Position numbers and translations under genes: made by a program | Shown here: positions 51,815-60,743 of the stretch, piece after piece | How positions within the stretch are numbered: position 1 is the stretch's first letter | How the letters are laid out: each line of letters begins with the position of its first letter | Assembly: GCF_007993755.1 (NCBI RefSeq) | Contig: NZ_CP042467.1 | Location: 4,364,001-4,428,000 of the forward strand | DNA from: Microvenator marinus | GTDB lineage: Bacteria; Myxococcota_A; Bradymonadia; Bradymonadales; Bradymonadaceae | DNA: 64,000 bases | Direction: 5' to 3' | Notes under the pieces: model-generated | Databases searched by the model: none | What the model was told of the DNA's origin: nothing | The model's input: only the letters and a program-made list of their open reading frames with translations

Positions 51815-52354
51815 TTATTTGTCCTGAAACTCAGCTCGCACTTCGGCCATTACGCGCTCTCGTAGTGCACGGAATTCTGCGTCGTCAATGTGTCCGGAGC
51901 CGTCAAGGTCGTGCGCCTCGGCCCATCCTGCCTGCCCGGTGATTTGGTCGATTCGGCGGGCCACCTCGGCCAAAATAGCAGCTTCGGGATTCTCGGCCGG
52001 GTCGAAATCTGGCGTGCTCAATTTCCTCCAGCCCGGCTCACGCAAAGTTCCAACCGGGCTCATCTGGCTAATCACGGCGCGGAAAAAGCCGATTTCCCAC
52101 GTTCCCTTCCAGATCTCCATCTCGCCCGTAGTTCGACGTCTGATTCGCATCGTGAGTTGTCCCGGAGTCCGTGAATGCCGTCCACTCGTGGGGTGGGACT
52201 CCACGGTTAACTCCAAGAGGTCCACGCCTTTGAGCGCGCACCATTCTTCAGAGACGCTGCGGATAGTCGCAGCGCCGATGCTCTGCTTGATGACCACGGA
52301 AACAATCGCGATAGTGAAAATGATCCCCAACCAAAGGAGCATACTTGGTTCCAA
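51815..52354 (-). CDS. Membrane-anchored EF-hand protein
   Basis: A ~179-residue protein with an N-terminal membrane segment (about 6-25), a middle domain with beta character (TMRIRRRTTGEMEIWKGTWEIG), and a C-terminal EF-hand loop DLDGSGHIDDAEF (D-x-D-x-S-G-x-I-x-D-x-x-E), which should bind calcium. TTG 52354 is chosen because GGAGGAAG precedes it; ATG 52342 is the alternative. Earlier codons run into the terminator of the upstream gene. Function unknown. Confidence 0.65.
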   Translation of the reverse strand: MEPSMLLWLGIIFTIAIVSVVIKQSIGAATIRSVSEEWCALKGVDLLELTVESHPTSGRHSRTPGQLTMRIRRRTTGEMEIWKGTWEIGFFRAVISQMSPVGTLREPGWRKLSTPDFDPAENPEAAILAEVARRIDQITGQAGWAEAHDLDGSGHIDDAEFRALRERVMAEVRAEFQDK

Positions 52355-52385
52355 AACTCTTCCTCCACTAAGTATGCTTTTTGTA

Positions 52386-52439
52386 TCAGGAAAAAGTGAT
52401 GGTTGCACCCGCGGACGGCTCCCGTCCGCGGGTGCAACC
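52386..52439 (-). terminator. Rho-independent terminator with an 18-bp perfect stem
   Basis: GGTTGCACCCGCGGACGG-CTC-CCGTCCGCGGGTGCAACC (52401-52439 on the top strand). Read on the minus strand it follows the MopE-repeat gene and is trailed by a CTTTTTCC run. The stem is unusually long and GC-rich. Confidence 0.9.
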
Positions 52440-52444
52440 CTCAA

Positions 52445-55381
52445 TCATCGATTGATGAGCGACATATCGATGCATCGAAGGTCGACTGCGGTCAGGCGAT
52501 TGTTCTGGAACGCACCCCAGAAGCCCTTGACGACTTCGTTGTTGGCGCACGTAGTCCGGAAGTCTCCGCCACCATTCCAGCCCGAAGGAGCTTGCGATCC
52601 GTTGCTTTCCGAGGAGAGGTTGAGAGTGGCGGGAGTCACGCTCGTCGTCAAGGTCCGTTGGACGCATACGGGCCCAATTCTATCGATTCGAGCACCACTG
52701 CGTCCGATGAACCCACGCATTGAGCTGTCTCCCGAGCAATTGAGGGTGTTGTCGGTAATCGTGTTCCATCCGCATCCTCCGTCGGGTCCCGGTGCAAAGC
52801 CAAGAATACTACCCTCCTCGCTCGAAGAGTTGACCGTTGTGTACGTAAATGGATTGTTGTTGGTGTTTACCGAGATGTTTGGGTCTGTGCAAATGGCGTG
52901 CACACCAAACACTCCGGTTTCACCTCCACAAAAGCCTGCCGGGATCTTCCCACGTACACGTATGCCGGACATGACCTTGTTTCCTGGGCATTCGAAGAGT
53001 TGCCATCCGGAACCGCTACCTTTCACGTCGTTGGCACTTCGGGCGTTGCGTACGTTGAAATCCACGGGACAGCCGTCGTCGATGACTCCGTCGCAGTTAT
53101 TGTCGAGCCCTTCGCACACCTCAATCTTGTTCGGTGCTTGGTCAACCCCGGTGTAGAGGTGTCCATTCGAAGCCACCTGGCGCTGCGTCGTCGAATCATT
53201 GCAATCGCCACCATTGGAAGTTGGATATGTATTCTGCTCATTCGTTGTCATCGATGAGAAGCAGAAGTCAAAGCCACTTGTGTTGGGGCCATATCCGTCT
53301 CCATCGACATCCCTGTAGCGCCTAACTTTTCCGGTAGCAGCGTCGTGGACCTGTCCGTCGCAGTCGTCATCGTAAGGCGTATTGCAGGTTTCTGTGGCGC
53401 TCGGGTTCACCGACGCGTTGTTGTCGTCGCAGTCAGATTGGTTGAAGAGCGCTTCTGACCAGTTGTTCGGAATGATGGTGCAATAGGGAGTGCGCGAGTT
53501 AGGAGTGGGTGAGTAGCCATCGCCATCGCGATCGAAGTAGTAGGATTTTGCGTTGGTCCATGTATTTGGGGGATCATTTGCCAAACAGTTGTCGTCTGCA
53601 GCTGTTGAGCAGTCCTCCATTCGCCCAGGATTGATACTCGGATCGGAGTCATTGCAGTCGGTGTTGACCGTAGACCAGCTGCCGTTTGGACAAGCGGTAG
53701 GAGCGGTTTGTGGCTCAAAGCACCTCGACAACGCGCCTGGCTGAACGCCATATCCGTCGTTATCGCAATCGGGGTACCAAATCGGCGCGCCGACTGGAGG
53801 TACACCATTGGTCAGGTCGACCTGTCCGTCGCAGTTGTCGTCGAGACCGTTACACATTTCTACTTCAGGGTCTGCAGCGAGACATGTCCAACCTGCGACT
53901 CCGTCACATTGGGCGGTGCCGTTCGCACAAATCCCCTGTGCCGCGGCGTTGCAGTCGTTGGTGCCGTTTGAGTTGAACGTGATGCCTTCGTCGAAGTCAC
54001 CATCGCAGTCGTTGTCGAGTCCGTCACACACTTCCGTGCCTCCGGGTCTCGCCTGGTCGCTGGTGTCATCACAATCGTCATCGTTGTCCACAAATCCGGC
54101 AGGAGGAAGGGCTGGGTCACAGGCGAACTGAGGAACGTTGGGGTCTCCAAAACCGTCACCATCTGAGTCCCGATAGTAAATGCGGCTCGTGTCGTCTACG
54201 GGTTGTTCACAGCCGTTTCGTGCATCGCCATCGCAGCTTGCGTGGGTCATCTCACAAATGGCTGTACAGACGCCTTGAACACAGCTGAGCGAGCCATTGA
54301 GCACATCGCCGGAGCACGTGTCTCCACAGGCCGTGCAGTGGTCATCTCCCCAAAGGGTGCTCGCGATCTGCTCCTCCGCATCTGAAAGACCGTTACAGTT
54401 GTAGTCGTTTTCCGGCGCGCAGAACTCTGGGAAGGCGTGACCTGGATTGACGGCGTCGTAATACACATCTGCGTTCAGGTCGTTACAATCCACAGGTGTC
54501 ACGGGCTGCGCGGCACCGCCGCAACGTCCGGTTCCACGTCCGTCCCCATCGCGGTCCAAACATGCGGTACAGGTATCCACGATAGGCCTACAATACGAAC
54601 CACCCGCGATATCAGCGCACTCGAAACCCGAAGGACATTCGCCCTCACATGCACCCAGGCAGGTTCCAGCCTCACCATCTGCAGCGGCTTCGCCGGTCAA
54701 TGCGTCCCAACATACTGCAGAGCCCGCGCACGCCTCGCCGCCAACGCATGGAGCGCAAAAGCCGTCGTCTACATCAGGACTGAGTTGGAACGGAGGGCGG
54801 CAAATCGCGCCAAAAGGCACACCTGCCGTAAGTTCCGAAGGCGAAAGTTCCCCATCGAACGGCAGAGCCGGCGCAGGATTCGGATAGGGCGATTGACCCT
54901 CGAAGATCACCTGACACACATAAGGCTGAGGGTCAGGCGTGTTGCCGTTGACCGAGAGCTCCGAGCAGGACTCAGTGTTCACCGTACAGACCGAAGAGCA
55001 CACGCCTTGTCCCTGAGCAAGCTCGGGGAAGATCTCGTTGAGAGGCACACGATCCCTGCCGTCTGCGTCAGGCCTGTTCAAAGGAATCTCAAGTACACAG
55101 GTCCCGAGTCCGACTGGGCAATCCGAGTCGAGTTCACAACTACGATAATTAACCAGAGTTCTGATTGCTGGACCCATGTCCGACGGCATGTCTTCGGAGA
55201 CCATGTCGACCGGCAGGTCGGGCTCAGTAGTCATGTCCGGTGTGACCGTCATATCGGAAGTGTTATTATCCGCGGGCATATCCACGCCGGCATCGGGTCG
55301 ATCCCCAATCACGGGCGTCTGAGGGTCAGAGCTACAGCCCCACACCACAGACGCAATGATTACTGCTTGGTACTTCTTCAT
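52445..55381 (-). CDS. Large MopE-repeat cysteine-rich lipoprotein
   Basis: A ~978-residue predicted lipoprotein (lipobox V-W-G-C, then an Asp-Met-Pro-rich linker). The middle holds several Cu-binding MopE-type repeats of the form D-x-D-x-D-G-[YF]-G-...-C-...-DCDD/DCND...NP...E-x-C-[DN]-x-x-D-[DN]-[ND]-C (for example EVCDGLDNDCDGDFDEG). These bind metal in the Methylococcus MopE relatives. The last ~230 residues contain two copies of a Cys-bounded beta module (ECPGNKVMSGIRVRG and TCANNEVVKGFWGAF). ATG 55381 overlaps the stop of the 1439-residue lipoprotein gene (ATGA), with AAGGA upstream. Confidence 0.83.
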   Translation of the reverse strand: MKKYQAVIIASVVWGCSSDPQTPVIGDRPDAGVDMPADNNTSDMTVTPDMTTEPDLPVDMVSEDMPSDMGPAIRTLVNYRSCELDSDCPVGLGTCVLEIPLNRPDADGRDRVPLNEIFPELAQGQGVCSSVCTVNTESCSELSVNGNTPDPQPYVCQVIFEGQSPYPNPAPALPFDGELSPSELTAGVPFGAICRPPFQLSPDVDDGFCAPCVGGEACAGSAVCWDALTGEAAADGEAGTCLGACEGECPSGFECADIAGGSYCRPIVDTCTACLDRDGDGRGTGRCGGAAQPVTPVDCNDLNADVYYDAVNPGHAFPEFCAPENDYNCNGLSDAEEQIASTLWGDDHCTACGDTCSGDVLNGSLSCVQGVCTAICEMTHASCDGDARNGCEQPVDDTSRIYYRDSDGDGFGDPNVPQFACDPALPPAGFVDNDDDCDDTSDQARPGGTEVCDGLDNDCDGDFDEGITFNSNGTNDCNAAAQGICANGTAQCDGVAGWTCLAADPEVEMCNGLDDNCDGQVDLTNGVPPVGAPIWYPDCDNDGYGVQPGALSRCFEPQTAPTACPNGSWSTVNTDCNDSDPSINPGRMEDCSTAADDNCLANDPPNTWTNAKSYYFDRDGDGYSPTPNSRTPYCTIIPNNWSEALFNQSDCDDNNASVNPSATETCNTPYDDDCDGQVHDAATGKVRRYRDVDGDGYGPNTSGFDFCFSSMTTNEQNTYPTSNGGDCNDSTTQRQVASNGHLYTGVDQAPNKIEVCEGLDNNCDGVIDDGCPVDFNVRNARSANDVKGSGSGWQLFECPGNKVMSGIRVRGKIPAGFCGGETGVFGVHAICTDPNISVNTNNNPFTYTTVNSSSEEGSILGFAPGPDGGCGWNTITDNTLNCSGDSSMRGFIGRSGARIDRIGPVCVQRTLTTSVTPATLNLSSESNGSQAPSGWNGGGDFRTTCANNEVVKGFWGAFQNNRLTAVDLRCIDMSLINR

Positions 55382-58300
55382 TCGCATTGTCCTTCAGGGA
55401 ATAGGTCTTGGTAGGAGTAGGTCACACGGATCTCGATATCCTCCAGGTTTGACCAATCGAGGTCGTTGTTCTCGCCGAGTGCCGTGTCGATGAGCACGGT
55501 GTACTGGGACGAGAGCGGGAGGCCTCTCAGTGTGGTGTTCTCACTACCATCGAGGAATGTGTTAATGCCTGCTACGGGCGAGATGCTACGGCCCTGAGAC
55601 CGAAGATAGGTCACCGAACCAAATGAGGTGGTGCCTTCGCCAAACTGAGCTACGTAGTCGTCGATACCTGGCTGGCACGAACGAAGCTCGCCTGTTCCGT
55701 CATAGAGCAAGGAAACGGTCGGACGCGCATCTCCGAGCTCACCCACGAGCTTGATATCCACAGACTCGAGCTTGGCGTTGCACGTTGCGGCGAGGTTCGC
55801 AAAATCGCCCAAGTCCACGTAGAAACTAGCTGCCATGATATCGTCTTTTCGACGCATCAAGTCTCCGATGCTCTCGTCGGTGGTGTAGCGTGTTCGCTTG
55901 TCTACGGGGATGTAGCCACTCGCCATCAACTCGCGGAAGACAGCTGTTGGGTCCAAAATGGTGCCGTCCAAATCAGCTTGCGGAAGCGTGACCGAGAGGA
56001 AGTCCTTTCGAACCGAGAGTTCAGTCGTGAACGTATTGACGCTTCCACCACAGGCTGCCTGAAGATCCACGAGTTCGTCCGCGATCTCTTCGAGCTGGTA
56101 GGGGTTTCTTGCGAGCAAGATTTGAATACGCTGGTCCATGAACGGACGCACGGCGTAGTACTCAAGCGCAACCAGCCAATCCATCAATGAATCTTTGGCG
56201 TTCTCAAGCTCGTTTTCTGCGCGGGTGATGCGGTTCGCTCGTGCGAAGACTGCAGTTGGTGAGCCTACGATCAAGTTCACGTTCTGGCGTTGAAGAATGA
56301 GCTCACGAAGCTTCGCGTCCACGAGCTGAGCCCGCTGAACGATCGCCCCGTAGTCGAGCAAGCGCTGCTCGTATTGAAGCCTTGCTTGAGCAACACGAAG
56401 ATTCATCCCTGCGGTCTTTGCGAGTTCTTCAAGGAGTTCAGCACGTCGGCGCTGGAGCTCAGTGCTGTCGCGAAGAAATGCGAGTCTGTTTTCGCGCTCT
56501 TGGACGGCGAGCTGCATGGCCTGTTGGATGAGCTCGCGCTCTGCTTCACTTTGAGCTCCGGAGAGCTCAGCAGCTTCCGCAAACTCGTCGAGTTGGAACC
56601 TGAATTCTTCGCCCTGAAGGTCAGATTCGGCCATCATTCCTTCAAGTGCAGCACTGGAATAGCGATCAACTTGTTCAGCTGCGAGTGAGAGAGACTGACT
56701 AGCCGTCTCAAGGGCAAATGCGCTTGCCCCGAGTGCCGCTGCGCTGTTTACGGCTGCAGCACCAACCGCGAGGCGAACCGCTGCGGATGGGATGTCTTCT
56801 GCACTTGTTGGCAGGCCGTCCTTGAATGCGTCGCCGGCTTGGAGGATGCCTTCAGCAGCGCCGTCAAGACCGGCCGCAATGCGACCCGTCGTAAGTGCGG
56901 CAATTTCAAGGCCCGTTTGGGTTGCTGCGGCTCCAAAGCGAATACCATTCCAGAGCTCGAGAGTGTCCCGTGATGAGTCCACGTAATCGACGCGTGCGGC
57001 AGCCCGTTCGGCCAAGTTCTCAGCAAGGCCAGCGATATCATCCTGACGGTTCTGAGCGATTTCAGAGAAGGCTTCAGACATCTCGGTGAGTTGTTCTGCG
57101 CGCAAGACTTGGCGCTCTCTCATCGTGTTGACGAACTGTTCGGTGAGCTGGTTTTTGATTTGCACTCGAGTCAAGAGCTCGCGGCGCTCTGCGTTTGCGA
57201 TCCGAAGATTGTTTGCAGCGGCCAACATGGCCATCAGCGCGGAGCCGCCTTCGCTTGCAGCGAGGTCAGAAGAGCCGTAGTTGGTCGCGAAATTATCGGT
57301 GCCTTTGGTGTAGATAAATCCGCACTCGCCGCCATCGACGCGCACGACACACTCATCATCCACCAACACGTCATTGACCGTGCAACCTTGTGGCATGCCA
57401 CAGAGACCGATCAGGTCCGATTTGATATCGTTGATCTCATTGTTGAGATTGTTGCGAAGTGTGGTCTCGTCGAGGCGCTGAGCCTCCTCGGTCTCAACCA
57501 CTTCCACCACGGTGCTGAGTGCACTCGCGATATCTTCGCGTGCCTTGTCTTCAAGGTCGCCGAGCAGGGTCTGGTTGCTAACAGTCGGATCAACCGATGT
57601 CGCTACGGTGACTTCTGCATCGCGTGCGTAGATGAGTTGGTTGAAGCCTAGAGAAAGCCGCCCTAACTCGCGCTGAAGACCGCCAAAGCCCGAACCAATT
57701 CCTGCCGAGAGGAAGCCCGAGCCGCTTGCGAGGTTCAAGTTCTTGAGTACGCCAGCGAGGATATAAAGGTCGCGGGCGCGGCTCGCCACATACGCTGCTT
57801 TTTCTTCGCGCTTTGATGCTTCGGTGTAGAGCTCGTCCCAACGACGTGTCGCGATGGTCAAAGACTCGAGCGCGGTACGGAAACTCTGGTTCATCTCAAG
57901 GAGGAGTTCTCCGCGAGTCTCGATTCCAGCAGCCCCTTCCGGCTCACGAGTCAACGCGATCAGGCCAGCAGTATCGAACTGCCCCTTGAGCACATTGAAG
58001 TGAACATCGAGCACGTTCTCTTGCCATTCGTCGAGAAGTCGCTCGTTCAGATCGCGAACGAGGTTCGTGACCACGGCGGGATACGTTGAGGTGCGAAGCC
58101 ACTCGAGGCGAGTCTCGGTGTCGGCGCGAAGTGAGCCAAACTGGGCTCCAAGGAAGGTTTCGCGCGTGGTCTCCTGGTACTGAAGCAGGAGGGGTGCGAC
58201 AAAAACCGAATCGGATTCCTGGGTCCGGTAAGCAGAAGCGGTCAGCTGCCGGGCACAGACGACGTCTTCATTCGGCACACATCGGCCATTCGTTCCACTC

Positions 58301-59697
58301 GCGCACTCGTTCATGAACTGGGAGAATGGTATCCCGAGGTCGCCGCCATCGAGGTAGGTCTTGATTTGGGCAGTGGTCGTCTCACCACTCATTCCAGTCA
58401 ATGCTACCGCGATGGCGCAGCTCGCCTGCGCGTCCGGAGTCGCAGCTTCAAAGTCGGCAGTGTCGACGATCCCAGCGCAAGTGTAGTCGATCTCATTTTG
58501 AGTGGCCGCAAAACCGCTCAGGTTCATGGTGCATACAGAGAGGTCTGGCGCAGGAACACCCTGAGTGTTCGGGGCCGGAAGTTCCGCATCCACATCGATC
58601 GTGCTCAGGTCCGAGGCGTTGCCGATCTTCGAAGCGAAGATAGAACCCTCGAAAATTACGTCTTCGCGGGTCAACACGCCGTTGAGCGAGCGTGCCTCGT
58701 AGAGGCCGGTCCAGATGTCGCGGAATTGCCCTACAACATCACCTTGCTCGTTGATTGTGATCTCAAAACGAATCTTGCGGTCGATTTGCTCAGCCGCGTC
58801 CGTGGTTAAAACCACGCCGTCTGTGAGGTCAAAGGCGCCGCGGAAATTGGCAACCCAGCTTTGCGTGAAGTCATCGAAAGTCAACGGTGCCGCCACCTTT
58901 TCGGGGGCCTCGCCGCGCGCTGGTGCGAAGACCTGGCTTTCGGCGATCGGCAGGACAACCCATGCGGTCTGGGCCTGAGTGAGAGTAGCACCCTCAGGCT
59001 CGGTCAAGATTTCAAAATCAATGGGAAGGCCTGCGCTTCCGAAGGTATTGATTCGCACCGAGCCGGAGTAAAGGCCTTCTGCCGAAGACTCGGGCAATAG
59101 CGCGATAGTCACTGAGCCTACGGCAGTGAGCAGCTCCACGCGTACGGGACCTGGGTCGGCGCCATCAGGAGAGGCATTACCGGCAGCAAGACTGAATGTG
59201 GCCTTGTTCCCGTTGACCCGCATTCTGCGAACCACCGATGAAGCAGCCTCATCGTCGTCTCGGCGTACCACGTACGCAATTCCCTCGGATGGCCCATTTC
59301 CGCTCAGGTCAAGCGTGATCTCGGCTTCGGTCTGGCCAGGTCGAATGTAGTGAACAGCCTCAGTGGTGGACGAAAGTCTCAGCCCAGGCAGCACCGGTGG
59401 TGCAGCGAATTCGCCTCCGGCTACGCAGCGACCGCGCTCGTCGCAGGTCTCTGATCCCTCGCACTCATCGTCGGTGGAGCAGCTCGCAGCACATAGACCT
59501 TGGAAACAATGCGTACCGGCCTGGCAGTCCAAGTCGAGCGCACACGCGTCTGCGGATGCCATGGTAAGGGCAGTTGGACCGCCGGCCACTGCTTCGTTTG
59601 GATCCGGAAGTTCAAGAGATATGCTCCCGGGAGCCGCAGAATCACCACAGGCCACGGCAAATGCCGCCGTAGCGAAAAGAACACCAATCTTCTTCAT
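55378..59697 (-). CDS. Giant lipoprotein with Tc-toxin TcA-like helical and C-terminal regions
   Basis: A 1439-residue predicted lipoprotein (lipobox A-V-A-C) starting at ATG 59697 with GAAGGG upstream. Near the N-terminus is a small Cys-rich module (CALDLDCQAGTHC, CSTDDECEGSETC). Residues about 60-450 are beta-rich. From about 500 to 1270 the chain is largely helical with long coiled-coil stretches (for example RENRLAFLRDSTELQRRRAE). The last ~150 residues are beta-rich and resemble in order the TcB-binding end of TcA proteins, finishing LDWSNLEDIEIRVTYSY, compared with the FDYDTISDVILHLRYTA type of ending. That similarity is from memory of the family and is not proven. It overlaps the MopE gene and is divergent from a LuxR regulator. 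Confidence 0.68.
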   Translation of the reverse strand: MKKIGVLFATAAFAVACGDSAAPGSISLELPDPNEAVAGGPTALTMASADACALDLDCQAGTHCFQGLCAASCSTDDECEGSETCDERGRCVAGGEFAAPPVLPGLRLSSTTEAVHYIRPGQTEAEITLDLSGNGPSEGIAYVVRRDDDEAASSVVRRMRVNGNKATFSLAAGNASPDGADPGPVRVELLTAVGSVTIALLPESSAEGLYSGSVRINTFGSAGLPIDFEILTEPEGATLTQAQTAWVVLPIAESQVFAPARGEAPEKVAAPLTFDDFTQSWVANFRGAFDLTDGVVLTTDAAEQIDRKIRFEITINEQGDVVGQFRDIWTGLYEARSLNGVLTREDVIFEGSIFASKIGNASDLSTIDVDAELPAPNTQGVPAPDLSVCTMNLSGFAATQNEIDYTCAGIVDTADFEAATPDAQASCAIAVALTGMSGETTTAQIKTYLDGGDLGIPFSQFMNECASGTNGRCVPNEDVVCARQLTASAYRTQESDSVFVAPLLLQYQETTRETFLGAQFGSLRADTETRLEWLRTSTYPAVVTNLVRDLNERLLDEWQENVLDVHFNVLKGQFDTAGLIALTREPEGAAGIETRGELLLEMNQSFRTALESLTIATRRWDELYTEASKREEKAAYVASRARDLYILAGVLKNLNLASGSGFLSAGIGSGFGGLQRELGRLSLGFNQLIYARDAEVTVATSVDPTVSNQTLLGDLEDKAREDIASALSTVVEVVETEEAQRLDETTLRNNLNNEINDIKSDLIGLCGMPQGCTVNDVLVDDECVVRVDGGECGFIYTKGTDNFATNYGSSDLAASEGGSALMAMLAAANNLRIANAERRELLTRVQIKNQLTEQFVNTMRERQVLRAEQLTEMSEAFSEIAQNRQDDIAGLAENLAERAAARVDYVDSSRDTLELWNGIRFGAAATQTGLEIAALTTGRIAAGLDGAAEGILQAGDAFKDGLPTSAEDIPSAAVRLAVGAAAVNSAAALGASAFALETASQSLSLAAEQVDRYSSAALEGMMAESDLQGEEFRFQLDEFAEAAELSGAQSEAERELIQQAMQLAVQERENRLAFLRDSTELQRRRAELLEELAKTAGMNLRVAQARLQYEQRLLDYGAIVQRAQLVDAKLRELILQRQNVNLIVGSPTAVFARANRITRAENELENAKDSLMDWLVALEYYAVRPFMDQRIQILLARNPYQLEEIADELVDLQAACGGSVNTFTTELSVRKDFLSVTLPQADLDGTILDPTAVFRELMASGYIPVDKRTRYTTDESIGDLMRRKDDIMAASFYVDLGDFANLAATCNAKLESVDIKLVGELGDARPTVSLLYDGTGELRSCQPGIDDYVAQFGEGTTSFGSVTYLRSQGRSISPVAGINTFLDGSENTTLRGLPLSSQYTVLIDTALGENNDLDWSNLEDIEIRVTYSYQDLFPEGQCE

Positions 59698-59772
59698 GTT
59701 ATACCCTTCAGTTACTAGGTTGTGTGATATTTGCGGCGGAGAATGACACAAACAAAAAACGTAAAATAGTTG

Positions 59773-59817
59773 CTAATGGGTAGGGTTGGGGCCTGAACAC
59801 CTACTCATTAGTAGGTG
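59773..59817. promoter_or_regulatory. Competing inverted repeats in the lipoprotein/LuxR divergent region
   Basis: CACCTACT-CATT-AGTAGGTG is a perfect 8-bp hairpin (59798-59817). Its core CTACTCATTAG (59801-59811) is also the inverted copy (10 of 11) of CTAATGGGTAG at 59773-59783. The two pairings exclude each other. The site is a candidate operator for the LuxR protein or an RNA switch. Confidence 0.55.
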
Positions 59818-59885
59818 CGGCTTTTGTCCACATTTTTTTCTGGATGTGTTAAATACAAGACCGAATCCAGAAAGAGCAGTAGAAA

Positions 59886-60680
59886 ATGGAATCAAAGATA
59901 GAATGGGAACGCGTCGAGCTTCTCTGGCGTGAATTTCTCGCCATTCCCATTAACTCTCCTGACATCATGCTTCAGTGGCTCTTGGAAGAGCTTAAGTCTT
60001 TGTGCCGAGCGCAACAATCGACCTGTGTGTTGTGTTTAAATGACATGAGTCCATCATTGAGGCGCAATGATCCGAGGTTAGGCTGGCGCGCGGTGGCGTG
60101 GGTCCCGAGTGCGACAAATCCTTTCCAAGATATGACTTATGCGAAGCGTTGGGCGGAGGACCCTTCAAACGTTGCGGATAATGAATGCTACCTCGGGTTT
60201 GTCAGGGATGCTGGTACTACGCGTTCATTCATCATGGACGACGTCATGCCCGGAGCAACGCCTGAAGAGGCCCGGAAAGACGGCCTTTATCGCTACTATC
60301 AGGTTCAGGACAGACTCGTAGGCATCCATGCCATTTCTCCCAAAATCGAGGTCTATTTCTATCTCGACCGGGAGAGCGACGAGCGGTTCGGAACGCTCGA
60401 GCGCGACCAACTCCAATACATCCTTGAAGGACTTGGGCCCTTTTGTCGACGACTGGCTTTTAGTTATGGCCTACTCAATGGGCAAACGAAGCTTTCGCCG
60501 CGCGAACGTGAGACCTTCCTCTTTCTTCTCGGTGATAAGAGTGAGAAGGAAATTGCTGCGGAGATGGGGCTTTCGCTGCGCTCAGCGCATCAAAACGTCG
60601 TAGCGGTCTACCGAAAACTTGGCTTCTCGAGCCGCGCCTCACTCATGTCGAGCTGGATGGACCTTCAAGGCGGTTCGTGA
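59886..60680 (+). CDS. LuxR-family transcriptional regulator
   Basis: A 264-residue regulator. Residues about 199-255 form a LuxR/GerE helix-turn-helix (LSPRERETFLFLLGDKSEKEIAAEMGLS split as usual, with the recognition helix near SLRSAHQNVVAVYRKL). The N-terminal ~190 residues look like a sensor (PAS/GAF-like) domain with several Trp and Cys residues, not an acyl-homoserine-lactone domain; no receiver Asp motif is evident. It is divergent from the giant lipoprotein operon and upstream of two lipoprotein genes, so it probably controls this locus. The ribosome site is weak. Confidence 0.85.
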   Translation: MESKIEWERVELLWREFLAIPINSPDIMLQWLLEELKSLCRAQQSTCVLCLNDMSPSLRRNDPRLGWRAVAWVPSATNPFQDMTYAKRWAEDPSNVADNECYLGFVRDAGTTRSFIMDDVMPGATPEEARKDGLYRYYQVQDRLVGIHAISPKIEVYFYLDRESDERFGTLERDQLQYILEGLGPFCRRLAFSYGLLNGQTKLSPRERETFLFLLGDKSEKEIAAEMGLSLRSAHQNVVAVYRKLGFSSRASLMSSWMDLQGGS

Positions 60681-60743
60681 AGTGATGGCTGGTATCGCGC
60701 CACCAAAAGAATTAGCATGCGTCATCCAATCTTGGAGTTGTCC

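Noticed and set aside
51888-53156. 422-residue open frame on the plus strand
   Set aside because: It runs opposite the EF-hand gene, through the 18-bp terminator stem and into the MopE gene, and its residues show no domain.
54437-55414. 325-residue plus-strand frame opposite the MopE lipoprotein
   Set aside because: Arg/His/Cys-rich antisense of Cys-rich codons; crosses the overlap of two real genes.
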